Translations under genes and position numbers: made by a program
DNA from: Saccharomycopsis fibuligera x Saccharomycopsis cf. fibuligera
Taxonomy: Eukaryota > Ascomycota > Saccharomycetes > Ascoideales > Saccharomycopsidaceae
Assembly (NCBI GenBank): GCA_001936135.1
Contig: CP012809.1
Location: forward strand, 4,017,501-4,081,500
Reading direction: 5' to 3'
Length of the DNA: 64,000 bases
Shown here: in pieces, positions 35,801-43,751 of the stretch
Position numbering within the stretch: the first letter of the stretch is position 1
Layout of the letters: each line of letters starts with the position of its first letter
The notes under the pieces: model-generated
Database searches by the model: none
What the model was told of the DNA's origin: nothing
What the model saw: the letters and a program-made list of their open reading frames with translations, nothing else

Positions 35801-38800
35801 GATTGAGCCAGAATTCAAGTCAAAGCCTTCTATTGTAGATCTGAGTGCCACCAGCAACGATTCTTTTTTTATTGGAAAAGCCATGATTGAAAGATCAATT
35901 CCATCTCAAATGGCTTCCATTTTGATGAGTATTGATTTGAACTTCCCAGGAGTTCAAAAAGTTTCAAAACATGTTGTCAAATTTTTGAATGTAATTGGAT
36001 CCTTGAAATCGAAGCGCCAAGACTTATTCAAAAACTGCAGCGATGGAGAAGAGGAAGAGGAAGTTGACGCTGAAGATTACGATTCTCATGATGAAATCAC
36101 ACAACTTTTCAGAAATTCCTCATTGGGTATGTATGATGTTGATGATTACAACTCTGATGATGAATCTGACGAATTTGACGATGAAGATAGTGACATCATT
36201 ATCTATTCTGATGAAATTGAAGATGAGCTCAATGATACAGGTGAAGACGAATATGGTAGTGATCGGGGCTCCGTCATGGAAATGGATATAGACATTGATG
36301 ATGAAGATGGTCCAGATGAGGATTTCTATAATAACGAAGAGGTGACTACTGTGTCATTAGATGACTCTCAAAATGACAGTGAAAATGATGCTGATGATGA
36401 TTATGATAGCGAAAATGACAATGACGACATTGAAATCATTGATGAAATGCATGATGATGATGATGACAACATCGATGACTATTCTGATGATTACTTGTCA
36501 GATGAAGATGCCGAAAGCGAAGAAGATGATGATGATGTTGCTGACGACGATGAAGCTCTCAGCAGTGATGATTCAGAGATAATAGATCAATGGGTTGAAG
36601 ATTACGAAAATGATGAAAACAGAGATCACAATAGAGATACGGCGCTGAGAAGAAGAGATATTAGACAGTCATTTTCAGCAGACACAGGCAGAATGAGCTT
36701 TTTAAGATTCCTCAACTCGTTTTCAAGCAATCTTGCTGGTGGTCGCGAAAGACCATTTTTTGATGTTGTTGAAGATAATTCAGATGATAATGACGATATT
36801 ATTGATGAACCACCGTTAATCGGCGGTAGAAATCACCGTGATGATTTGTTATTGGATCATATCGAGCTCGAATTGCCAGGCGCTCGAATGGGTGTCGTAC
36901 ATGGCTCGAATCCTGGTGTTGTTCATCACATGGATAGAGATTTGAGACACGGTGAATTTGGTCGCGGTGGCGTTGGCCGTCTTCTTCCAGATGCTATCAA
37001 TCTTAATACTCAGACAGTTATACCAGAGATTCTCGGTGGTAGATATAGGCCAAGGCATTTCAACAGAAGAGCTGAAAAAGAGGTCAAAAGCGAATTCAAG
37101 TCCACTGAAGAGACTTGGCGCAATCTTTATAATGTTCATTTTGGTAGATCATTAACTACAGATGCTGTGCAAGTTATTCCATCTATTCTTGACTTGATTT
37201 ATGAACATAGCGTGAAGATAGAGGAAAAACGCAAAGAAGAAAAGAGAAACAAAGAAAAGGAGGCTGAGGAAAAAAGAAAACGCGAAGAAGAGAAAAGAAG
37301 AAAGGAAGAGGAAGATGAACGCCGCAGAAGAGAAGAAGAGGCTGCTGCTCGAGGTGAATCCAATGCTCTGACAGAAGAGAATAACGAGCCTATTATGGTA
37401 GAAATTGGCGGAGAAGAGGTTGATATTGCAGGAACCGACATTGATTTGGAGTTTTTGTTGGCTCTACCTGCAGATATGAGAGAAGAGGTCTATCACCAGC
37501 ACATGGCTGAGCAACGCGCTCAAGCAGCCCGTTCCAGTGGTAGCCTCCATGATATTGATCCAGATTTCCTCGATGCCCTTCCTGATCAGCTCCGTCAGGA
37601 GATACTTGAACAACAAGCCTCGTCTAGACAAGGTAGAGGCATTGACATACTAAGCCATAGCAGAATTGAAGATCAAGAAGGTAACGATGAAGAAGAAGAA
37701 GCGGAGGAAGAATCTGATGAAGTTGGTGAAGATGATAAGGAAGTCTCGAGAAAGCGAATTTATTTCACCCCATTGGTAGAAAAAGGAGGCGTAGCAGGAT
37801 TGCTTAGGTTGATATTTGTGAAGCAAAGGGCAGTGCAACGGGATCATTTTTACAATTTGTTAGAATACTTATGCTATAGTAAACAAACAAGATCTGAAGT
37901 GATTTCAATTTTGTTGTATATTCTTCAAGATGGTATCAATGATCAAAAATCCCTTGAACGTGCTTTCGTTAGACTTTCCAACAGGGCAATTTCGTTGAAT
38001 AGCATCAATAAACCATTGAATAATGACTCAAATGCTAATACAAGCATTGTCTCTGCACCATCACCATCAATCCCAAAAAACAGTCTTGCTTCCCAACTTC
38101 CTATCAACGCATCTCCTGTTGATGTTGCGGCTAGAATTTTAGGTGCTTTGAATTACTTGTTGGATAGTTATCCTCACCTACGCTATTACTTCCTCACAGA
38201 GCATGAGAGCTCAATTTCTCTCAAGAAATTATCTCGGTCAAAATCGAGATCAAGAGACCAGTTCTCTAACAAGGACTTAAAATATCCAATAAACACATTA
38301 TTGTCGCTCATTGATAAGCCACTTATAAAGAGGGAGCAAGTGTTGATTGATTTGTTGTCAAAGGCGATTAAAACTTCTACCAGCTCACTAACAGTTATTG
38401 AGAAGGCCAAAGCAAAAGAAAAGGAGAAATTAGAAAAGACTAATGACGACGAAATTACGGATGTTAATGGCAAAGACAAATCCAAATCATTACAAAGCAA
38501 GAAGTACAAGGAGGAAAGTAAAAAGACGTCAAAACAATTTGAACTTCCATCTATACCTAACTCAAATCTCAGTCTCGTTGTCTCAATTTTGATTGCTGAT
38601 GACTGTTCCAGTAAAACTTTCCAACAAGCTTTGACGACTATGAGAAACTTCTCTTCTTTGTCGAACTCAAAACAAGTATTTTCTGCGGAGCTTTCTTCTT
38701 TTGCTACTAACGCCGGTAAATTATTGGTCACGGACTTGAAAGAGTTGGCAGAAGTCATCGCGAAGTCCAGCGATTCAACTGATATCAATGGTTTCGTTTT

Positions 38801-40397
38801 GGAAAAATTCACATCCTCCAGCTCCACACAAAACAAGCTTTTGAGGGTCTTAACAGCTCTTGATTATTTATTTGATACAGAAAATGAGAATATGGATTTC
38901 CAGTCCTTGAAGTCTTTATATGAAAAATTGGCCCTTGGTCCATTGTGGGGAACGCTTAGTGATTGCTTGAGAGGTTTGGAGAAAAATAAGTCATTGTATA
39001 ATGTTGCAACTGTTTTGCTTCCTTTGATAGAAAGTCTCATGGTTGTTTGCAAGCATAGTAAAGTTAAAGATTTGCAAGTAAAGGATACGTTGAGATATGA
39101 ATCAAAAGCTCATGATTTTGCAAAAGAGCCTATCGAAAGCTTGTTTTTCTCTTTCACCAATGAGCACAAAACTATTTTGAATGAAATGGTTCGTACAAAG
39201 CCGAAATTAATGAGTGGACCTTTCTCCATGTTAGTGCGCAATCCAAAAATTCTTGAATTTGATAATAAGAAGAATTACTTTGATAGAAAGTTGCACAACA
39301 ATGCTACATCTCGTTCTACCTTGCCTATAAAAGTTAGTCGTGATAGGGTTTTCTTAGATACTTACAGAGCTTGTGCTTTCAAACCTGCGGATGTTTTCCG
39401 TGATTCTAAACTTGATATTACTTTCAAAGGAGAAGCGGGAGTTGATGCAGGTGGTGTAACTCGTGAATGGTATCAAGTTTTGTCAAGACAGATATTCAAC
39501 CCTGATTATGCACTTTTCATTCCAGTTGCTTCGGACAGATCGACATTTCATCCAAACCGTACATCAGGTGTAAATTCTGAGCATCTCTTATTCTTCAAAT
39601 TCATTGGCCGTATTATTGGGAAGGCCATCTACGATAGTCAGTATTTGGATGCTCATTTCAGTCGTGCGGTATACAAGCGTCTTTTGGGTAGATCGGTATC
39701 TTTGAAAGATATGGAGACTTTAGATTTGGATTATTTCAAATCATTAATGTGGATGTTAGAAAACGACATTACAGATATAATAACCGAAACTTTCTCTGTA
39801 GAAACAGATGATTATGGCGAGCACAAGGTAATTGATTTGAAGCCTGATGGTAGTAACATTCCAGTGACAGAAGAGAATAAGCAAGAGTATGTTAAGCTTG
39901 TGGTTGAATATAAATTGCAGGAGAGTGTTAAAGAACAGATGGACAACTTTTTGCAAGGATTTCACGAAATTATTCCTAAGGACTTGATTGCTATCTTTGA
40001 TGAACAAGAGCTAGAGTTATTAATTTCTGGTTTGCCTGACATTGATGTGGATGACTGGAAGAACAACTCTGTTTACACTAATTACTCTCCATCTAATACA
40101 GTTATTCAATGGTTCTGGAGAGCAGTGAAGTCATTTGACAAAGAGCAAAAGGCTAAGTTGTTACAATTCGTTACGGGTACTAGTAAAGTTCCATTGACAG
40201 GTTTTGCAGCTCTAGCTGGTGTCAATGGTAATCATAAGTTCAGTATTCACAGAGACTATGGCTCATTGGAGCGTTTGCCAAGCGCGCATACATGTTTCAA
40301 TCAACTTGACTTGCCACCTTATGAGTCTTACGAGCAGCTTCGTGGATCTTTGTTATTAGCAATAACTGAAGGCCATGAAGGTTTTGGTTTTGCTTGA
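29889..40397 (+). CDS. TOM1: Giant HECT-type E3 ubiquitin ligase (HUWE1/Tom1)
   Basis: A single uninterrupted frame of 3502 codons. It is close to the length of yeast Tom1 and has the same order: helical N-terminal DUF908/DUF913-type regions, a very acidic Asp/Glu tract at about 2050-2243, a Lys/Glu/Arg coiled coil at about 2440-2490, a DUF4414-like segment with the LLALPADMREEV and FLDALPDQLRQEIL motifs, and a C-terminal HECT domain from about 3150. The catalytic cysteine is Cys3469 in HTCFNQLDLP, and the protein ends in GFGFA. Tom1 ubiquitinates excess histones and unassembled ribosomal proteins, and was first linked to mRNA export. Confidence 0.98.
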   Translation: MLIGDKLNFLLKLQFANELAELPLDELINQINTNLLPIVIRFNDFHYWIPVLNKFDEILESQIKKYQLSEPCTKLLEISSKDEHVIVSVLKFTEILINQCSTKSLYNSSDRLYDLLNSSNIVIRYHTLRNLTLIANRIVKKRVIRYAVPPIVKKKVSFLANCFPPDLQITDAKSINDSFDLLDVLLNEKPIPSKWCQLDFKYFKSTLSADPKSLSTDTQIATKNNNQTKSSKQDTISKKLKTGKKKSQKNSSTVEGVSHFVLSQDEIRKLSFQQIYDKACSVLPAEFWFKFGIQLAIAKSFSNKSFECLHLREQLVQLKIVATSFNLLINDSVSISDEQQISEADTQSIDSIITLIKPENQPRIPSNIYCDAMFSLAYICGKKYLRSELLKLMSGNVSHGLIFKILRSIYKVLQKNNNIISVRELSLQDNRSEDIKRSFTYFFLILENLVEMKQSANSLVSAGLLNQLLEFLPLRSNKYKNILAYSTYILKIVVTSNLNNLDPFISKDGFTLLIDAIGDQVDYTLKNQNMFSGLDVINDRTEKFDIKKLDENDLSVKILMKEREINYAKSLIKFSFDLIKTDSGDRMRNLFDSPLLQSLNKILINNKIFGPKVLTHALSAITSIIHNEPTSFPILVESNTIDTVISHFADFLVDDGYLILSLPDVIGAICLNKTGLQKIQDSKVITMFFDIFLDTKIARVLVQDELSPSLATVFDELGRHYSDLKPEILSATKALVEKVPAFVSSKMKGVQFYKSLTNKNLYYSESEPTDYEEKGFKTMNDDIEEEMNVLENAANFIYVALTDNEVWGPIFADVEAGTYPFDKWLPLLLYDKAPYDYLSSNCYFAIFTAVKSLEDRKNGYGFKPLFNEVLRLMKDPLIQDFANHQSRDHESFFARFDNNNTNDNSGSEFMRKLNHLCIGLNSFAEMFMQPDGANQKSAKMISQEFSTDEGLEFIGLMMKLFERIAVEEIVIRERLPVQVAQLSLPTNQSMFSSQLVLKSPVYNSELSNKIVKTSPKIKNTLQIRCIMEDIQSSVACCLSMLTRIQIAFESIMLETSPDPVIQLKQSAIFTKHIASLFVSRNFALSELQLSLTPSQIKNYFLVNLELLRHVMTREAYGFEHVQISFITYFMELDGLLLLKKTLLELLHDVKSLSLEDAQTYLERLNYVNVQQNDYCITFATIHKLLYIFTRICSNNLLKELPFLYSFQDRNMGPKSIKKAFLVQSRIFCFGVLVDVFETEVFDLESKKIPNQICSQLITIAEKVYSDAGENDLKDKDSVLYPLSKENLDRKEEQVKYLESLGLSDEESHKFLDKLKTNRLSFSSSSFAQLKDPEITEPLKWEDVKKKVFEKEFSPVEPVPIKPQFRNYGVLSNLVLLRTSDDNLCFSNLLLLPQLYSTIVPGVSSLLSTISESSYVEDPLSPWNDACEILYSFQKVSSAGSEDDTRFRAILEVIGTSLGYHNNNDRKPDVMKVLEFLDEFMSEDSVNFKWFSGFLLIYEKVLTSRLSPTYKEASCIVIPEYLGIPKFDRQYEISEVLYKKFLNIILSTKEFNDVNAACLTAKILILYLQDYENFSSVLDSGIISPLLKASEKFGDFEETVLDDSEESDEEKKRHRSLISKKKDEIDHYKSVLTALLRRCFETKEVVRLVIDKLLDDNIAAEATKDRYRGSRNHFSLKTLVLNSLSLVLRNPEAFVENVSSKVLLQDPQNPIQSLNVMKVPEKDDKNKDKESDKESGDAEDASMIDVSIGENMESSNTVEGKKEHSFSEKSSGVMRLLLSELMSIRPNEWAKDTAEQAKLYEELKEKPKKEAKSKSHLFKNPKHSYVCFLLSVIIELLASYKQCKLEFLTFSKKALTQNGSLKPRSTALNFFLHQLVPTNAFIDNKNNEFDRRSTVSRLAKLAVFFLLSTIDVAAANDKLSKAPPKEDSDMLFIRKFSIDIISKALKESCEVNDLANVRYSKVVDLAELCSLLIEPEFKSKPSIVDLSATSNDSFFIGKAMIERSIPSQMASILMSIDLNFPGVQKVSKHVVKFLNVIGSLKSKRQDLFKNCSDGEEEEEVDAEDYDSHDEITQLFRNSSLGMYDVDDYNSDDESDEFDDEDSDIIIYSDEIEDELNDTGEDEYGSDRGSVMEMDIDIDDEDGPDEDFYNNEEVTTVSLDDSQNDSENDADDDYDSENDNDDIEIIDEMHDDDDDNIDDYSDDYLSDEDAESEEDDDDVADDDEALSSDDSEIIDQWVEDYENDENRDHNRDTALRRRDIRQSFSADTGRMSFLRFLNSFSSNLAGGRERPFFDVVEDNSDDNDDIIDEPPLIGGRNHRDDLLLDHIELELPGARMGVVHGSNPGVVHHMDRDLRHGEFGRGGVGRLLPDAINLNTQTVIPEILGGRYRPRHFNRRAEKEVKSEFKSTEETWRNLYNVHFGRSLTTDAVQVIPSILDLIYEHSVKIEEKRKEEKRNKEKEAEEKRKREEEKRRKEEEDERRRREEEAAARGESNALTEENNEPIMVEIGGEEVDIAGTDIDLEFLLALPADMREEVYHQHMAEQRAQAARSSGSLHDIDPDFLDALPDQLRQEILEQQASSRQGRGIDILSHSRIEDQEGNDEEEEAEEESDEVGEDDKEVSRKRIYFTPLVEKGGVAGLLRLIFVKQRAVQRDHFYNLLEYLCYSKQTRSEVISILLYILQDGINDQKSLERAFVRLSNRAISLNSINKPLNNDSNANTSIVSAPSPSIPKNSLASQLPINASPVDVAARILGALNYLLDSYPHLRYYFLTEHESSISLKKLSRSKSRSRDQFSNKDLKYPINTLLSLIDKPLIKREQVLIDLLSKAIKTSTSSLTVIEKAKAKEKEKLEKTNDDEITDVNGKDKSKSLQSKKYKEESKKTSKQFELPSIPNSNLSLVVSILIADDCSSKTFQQALTTMRNFSSLSNSKQVFSAELSSFATNAGKLLVTDLKELAEVIAKSSDSTDINGFVLEKFTSSSSTQNKLLRVLTALDYLFDTENENMDFQSLKSLYEKLALGPLWGTLSDCLRGLEKNKSLYNVATVLLPLIESLMVVCKHSKVKDLQVKDTLRYESKAHDFAKEPIESLFFSFTNEHKTILNEMVRTKPKLMSGPFSMLVRNPKILEFDNKKNYFDRKLHNNATSRSTLPIKVSRDRVFLDTYRACAFKPADVFRDSKLDITFKGEAGVDAGGVTREWYQVLSRQIFNPDYALFIPVASDRSTFHPNRTSGVNSEHLLFFKFIGRIIGKAIYDSQYLDAHFSRAVYKRLLGRSVSLKDMETLDLDYFKSLMWMLENDITDIITETFSVETDDYGEHKVIDLKPDGSNIPVTEENKQEYVKLVVEYKLQESVKEQMDNFLQGFHEIIPKDLIAIFDEQELELLISGLPDIDVDDWKNNSVYTNYSPSNTVIQWFWRAVKSFDKEQKAKLLQFVTGTSKVPLTGFAALAGVNGNHKFSIHRDYGSLERLPSAHTCFNQLDLPPYESYEQLRGSLLLAITEGHEGFGFA

Positions 40398-40622
40398 TTT
40401 TTCAATTGCTTTTTTGTTACTGACTTTCATTTTCATGCAATTTTTTTTTCTTTTTTTTTTTGATTTTCAGCACAGCTTTGCTGTTATTAGTAATTTAATG
40501 TGACTCATAATAATTTTTTTATTTTATTAGTTTAATGCTAAGTTTATTTACTGTCTATATAGATATGGAAAAGTACAATTATATTAAATTTCAAAGACCC
40601 TGTAAAGAATGTATATTCCTAT

Positions 40623-42170
40623 TTAAGCTTTGGCGGAAAATTCTTCTGGTACGCCATCATCAGAACTTTCTGAGTCATTCTCTGAATCGTAAGTTATACT
40701 TATAATGTTATTTGCACTGTTTTTATAAACTATCTGTGATGGTTCGCTTGGTGCGTTTGGTGCACTTGGTACATTTCTTTCAACATGGGTATTATATTGT
40801 TTTTGTGATTGCGGCTGTAGCTGATCTGCAACGTTAGCTATTTGAGCTGTCTTGTCAGCAGATTCACTACTCAATTCAGTGACTTGTTTTAAACTTGTTA
40901 TTATACTGGGCACAAATCTGTGGTCCTGGCCATCTGTGTCTTTGCTTGAGGTAACTTTATGCTCGTATTCAACATCAGCAACAACTTTTTCTTTTTCTTT
41001 CTTAGCAGTAGCACTGTTGTCCTCATCTTCCGCGTCACTCAGAGACTCTTTTGTACTGGAATCTGAATCTGAATCTGAACTATCTGAACTGTCTGAATCT
41101 AACTCCTCTTCTTCATCTGTTACATGATAGCCGGGTATTGTTTTCAGTTTGGCAATATAAATGGTTGGGTATTCGAGAACTACTTTCCGACTGAGGATGG
41201 TTTTGAGATTTGAACTAGGATCTATAGTTACAAGAGTCTTTTGGTGTTTTTCTTTTCCGGACTCTTCAATTTTTTTTATGAAAATGAAACAATCTTCCCA
41301 GTTAAACTTGTCTTCACTTTGTGCCGCACTTTGCTGCGTGTTTTTCGGCGTTATACCATTGCTTGCTCCCATATTTTTTCCCTCATCCTTGATGTGATCT
41401 TCCTTCATTATGTTGTCCTTTTTTATTGGGCAAGCTTCCTTTGTTAAAGTAGCTTCTTTTTGTGTATTTTCTTGGTTCGTTTCATTCAGCTTGACAGACA
41501 TCATTTGATCCACACTAACGTTAGGTATCGGTTCATCATTTGACACTATGAATCTATTTTCCAACAAAATAGATTTGTGCTTTTGAAATAGCCATTTCTT
41601 GACAGGGACGGATTCAGGCATTTTATTATCCACTACTGACTTATCGGCTTGAAAATTATCATCAAGGAATATCCACTCAATTGTCCAAAAGTATTCATTT
41701 TTTTTCTTATCAAAAAACGTTTTGTTATTTTTTGCTCTTTGCATTCCGGGCGGCATTTGCAAGACTTTAACGTCGCCTTTATTTATCATATTACTATTGA
41801 TCCCATCGTTGAGTTTCCGCTGCTTTAATTTGTTATTGTTATTGAATTTCGTTCTTCGTTTCTGAAAAACCGGTTTTGCTGCTTGATATGTGTCTGTTTT
41901 GAAAAGATCAATTTTTCGACCTAAAGTTAGCAAAAAATTATAGTCTCTCTGCACTAGCACATTAGAATCTTCTTTGATATTACTCATTGGTACGTATTTT
42001 GTTGCATCTACATGACCTGAACATTCAAATTGAAGTTTATGTTTTTTCACACAGACTAAAGAGCAAGTCTTTGTTCCGCACGCAGGGCATTTGTATTTGA
42101 AATCATTGGAGAAGCATATTCCGCAAAGATGCGAAGTTGAATTAGAAAGCTGTTTGGTTTCTGAGCTCAT
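40623..42170 (-). CDS. BCD1: Box C/D snoRNP assembly protein Bcd1 (HIT zinc finger)
   Basis: A 515-residue protein with an N-terminal HIT zinc finger: Cys16, Cys19, Cys28, Cys31, Cys36, Cys40, His44 and Cys50. The finger is followed by the Bcd1-specific RDYNFLLTLGRKID segment and a VEWIF-like block read here as IEWIFLDD. Bcd1 is needed for stable accumulation of box C/D snoRNAs. The C-terminal 200 residues are acidic and Ser-rich (Asp/Ser runs near 350-375) and longer than in S. cerevisiae Bcd1 (366 residues). It is divergent from VMA10 by 325 bp, both being housekeeping genes. Confidence 0.9.
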   Translation of the reverse strand: MSSETKQLSNSTSHLCGICFSNDFKYKCPACGTKTCSLVCVKKHKLQFECSGHVDATKYVPMSNIKEDSNVLVQRDYNFLLTLGRKIDLFKTDTYQAAKPVFQKRRTKFNNNNKLKQRKLNDGINSNMINKGDVKVLQMPPGMQRAKNNKTFFDKKKNEYFWTIEWIFLDDNFQADKSVVDNKMPESVPVKKWLFQKHKSILLENRFIVSNDEPIPNVSVDQMMSVKLNETNQENTQKEATLTKEACPIKKDNIMKEDHIKDEGKNMGASNGITPKNTQQSAAQSEDKFNWEDCFIFIKKIEESGKEKHQKTLVTIDPSSNLKTILSRKVVLEYPTIYIAKLKTIPGYHVTDEEEELDSDSSDSSDSDSDSSTKESLSDAEDEDNSATAKKEKEKVVADVEYEHKVTSSKDTDGQDHRFVPSIITSLKQVTELSSESADKTAQIANVADQLQPQSQKQYNTHVERNVPSAPNAPSEPSQIVYKNSANNIISITYDSENDSESSDDGVPEEFSAKA

Positions 42171-42495
42171 TGTTGGATATTATAGCTGCTTTTAGAAAAA
42201 TGAGTTCTGTTTGTACGCTAAATGAACAAAATTGAATTTGCAAATACAAGATATCAGTCTAGAATGAAAATAAAAAAAAATTATTTCAGGACATCGCTGA
42301 ATCAATATGACTTTTTATCGCTCTATGTGATTCATGCATGATATAGCATCTTTGTGCATATCTCAGGGTAACTACAGAAGCAAAGTGAAATTGAGCATTC
42401 TGTCAAGTTGGAGAGAAGGCTATCTATCAACCACAGAGCAAGTAGTGGTTTATCAAACACGAGCAAGTGAACAGACCTCTAGTCAAGCCAAAATA
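42171..42495. other. Divergent promoter, BCD1 / VMA10
   Basis: A 325-bp region between the two start codons. A run of A residues lies near 42272-42280. No other structure stands out. Confidence 0.5.
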
Positions 42496-43252
42496 ATGGT
42501 ATGTTTTTGGATATAGGTAGCATTAAAGTAATGGGGAATTTGAGCGTTATAATTACTAACATAATAACTAGTCATCTTCAGGTATTCAAACTCTTTTAAA
42601 GGTATGTTTCAGGGAGTTAGGCCAGCGGGAGGCACTCACGGTATCTGCACTCAAGGCAACAGCCAAACTGAAACTAGAGATGTGTCAAAGTCACTGCAAT
42701 AATTTTTTTTTATCTCAGGATGTAACACTAACCATTTGCGATGAATTTAGGCCGAGAAAGAAGCACAAGAAATTGTGTCTTCAGCCAGAGCTTGTACGTA
42801 TGATCAATTTCTGTTATCGGACATTACAATCTGTAATGATGATGGTGATGGTGATATCATAAGTGGACGCTTTTACTAACCTTGCAAATTCAATAGACCG
42901 TGCACAACGCCTAAAGTCTGCTAAGGCTGATGCTGCTAAGGAAATTGAGGCATACAAAGCACAAAAAGACAAAGAATTGAAAGATTTTGAAACTAAGGTA
43001 AGTAACAAATTATGTGAATTAACACTCGCCAGAAGATACAATAAATGAATCATGAATACTAACTTATTAACCTTTTTGTTTTAGTATGAAGGTATCAACG
43101 CTACTGCTGATTCTGAAGCCGCTGAAACTGTCAAGACCGAAGTTGCCAACCTTAAGGAGACTGCCACTGGTAAAAAACAACATGTTGTCAAATTACTTGT
43201 AGATGCTGTTACTGATCCAAAGCCAGAATTGCACATCAACGCTAGAATTTGA
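42496..43252 (+). CDS. VMA10: V-ATPase subunit G, five exons
   Basis: Joining 42496-42498, 42572-42601, 42751-42793, 42897-42997 and 43085-43252 gives 114 residues, the length of yeast Vma10. The first exon is only the ATG. Introns (73, 149, 103 and 87 nt) start GTATGT, GTATGT, GTACGT and GTAAGT. Branch sites are TACTAAC at 42554, CACTAAC at 42726, TACTAAC at 42874 and TACTAAC at 43057. The protein has the subunit G pattern: an N-terminal helix with GIQTLLKAEKEA, the SAKADAAKEIEAYK segment, and a C-terminus ending HINARI. Subunit G is part of the peripheral stalk of the vacuolar proton pump. An alternative AG at 42579-42581 would shift the frame and hit a stop, so 42571 is the chosen acceptor. 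Confidence 0.93.
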
Positions 43253-43751
43253 ATACTCTCAATAAAGCCAAAAAGTCTTTCCTCAAGCTAATAAAGCTTT
43301 AGCTAAATAACGCACGATAATCCCGCCTTATTATCTTTTTGCTCGTTTCATTCTATAGATGTTTATGAGCAATCTCTAATTTTTTATAGCCCTTAATCAA
43401 CTAATTTAAGCTTCTAATAAATTGCAAAACAAGTAGAAAAATGCTTGACTTCTTACGCAAAAAAAAAAAAAAAAAAAAAAAAAAGTGAGTGATAGAGAAA
43501 TTTCGATATGACAAGTCGATGGATATACTATTTAGAAGTAAGAGTAAACTGAAATTTAAAATATATATACAGAACACATAACCCCAAGTAAACATGGAAA
43601 AAAAGATAAAGCATAGAAAAATTTATAGAGAAAAAAAAATTATAATCGTAAAATAAATTTCATAAACAGTCTTACATAGAAACTTGAAAAATGAAATAGC
43701 TCTTTAAGAGCCAAATTCAATTCTCACAAGGTTATCAAAAATGCATCAACT
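43253..43751. other. Convergent intergenic region, VMA10 / HSP78
   Basis: About 500 bp of 3' sequence for both genes. A run of about 25 A lies at 43460-43484. No gene is supported. Confidence 0.5.

Noticed and set aside
38186-38836. 216-codon antisense ORF within TOM1
   Set aside because: Leu/Ser-rich shadow typical of the reverse complement of a Lys/Glu/Ser-rich coding sequence.
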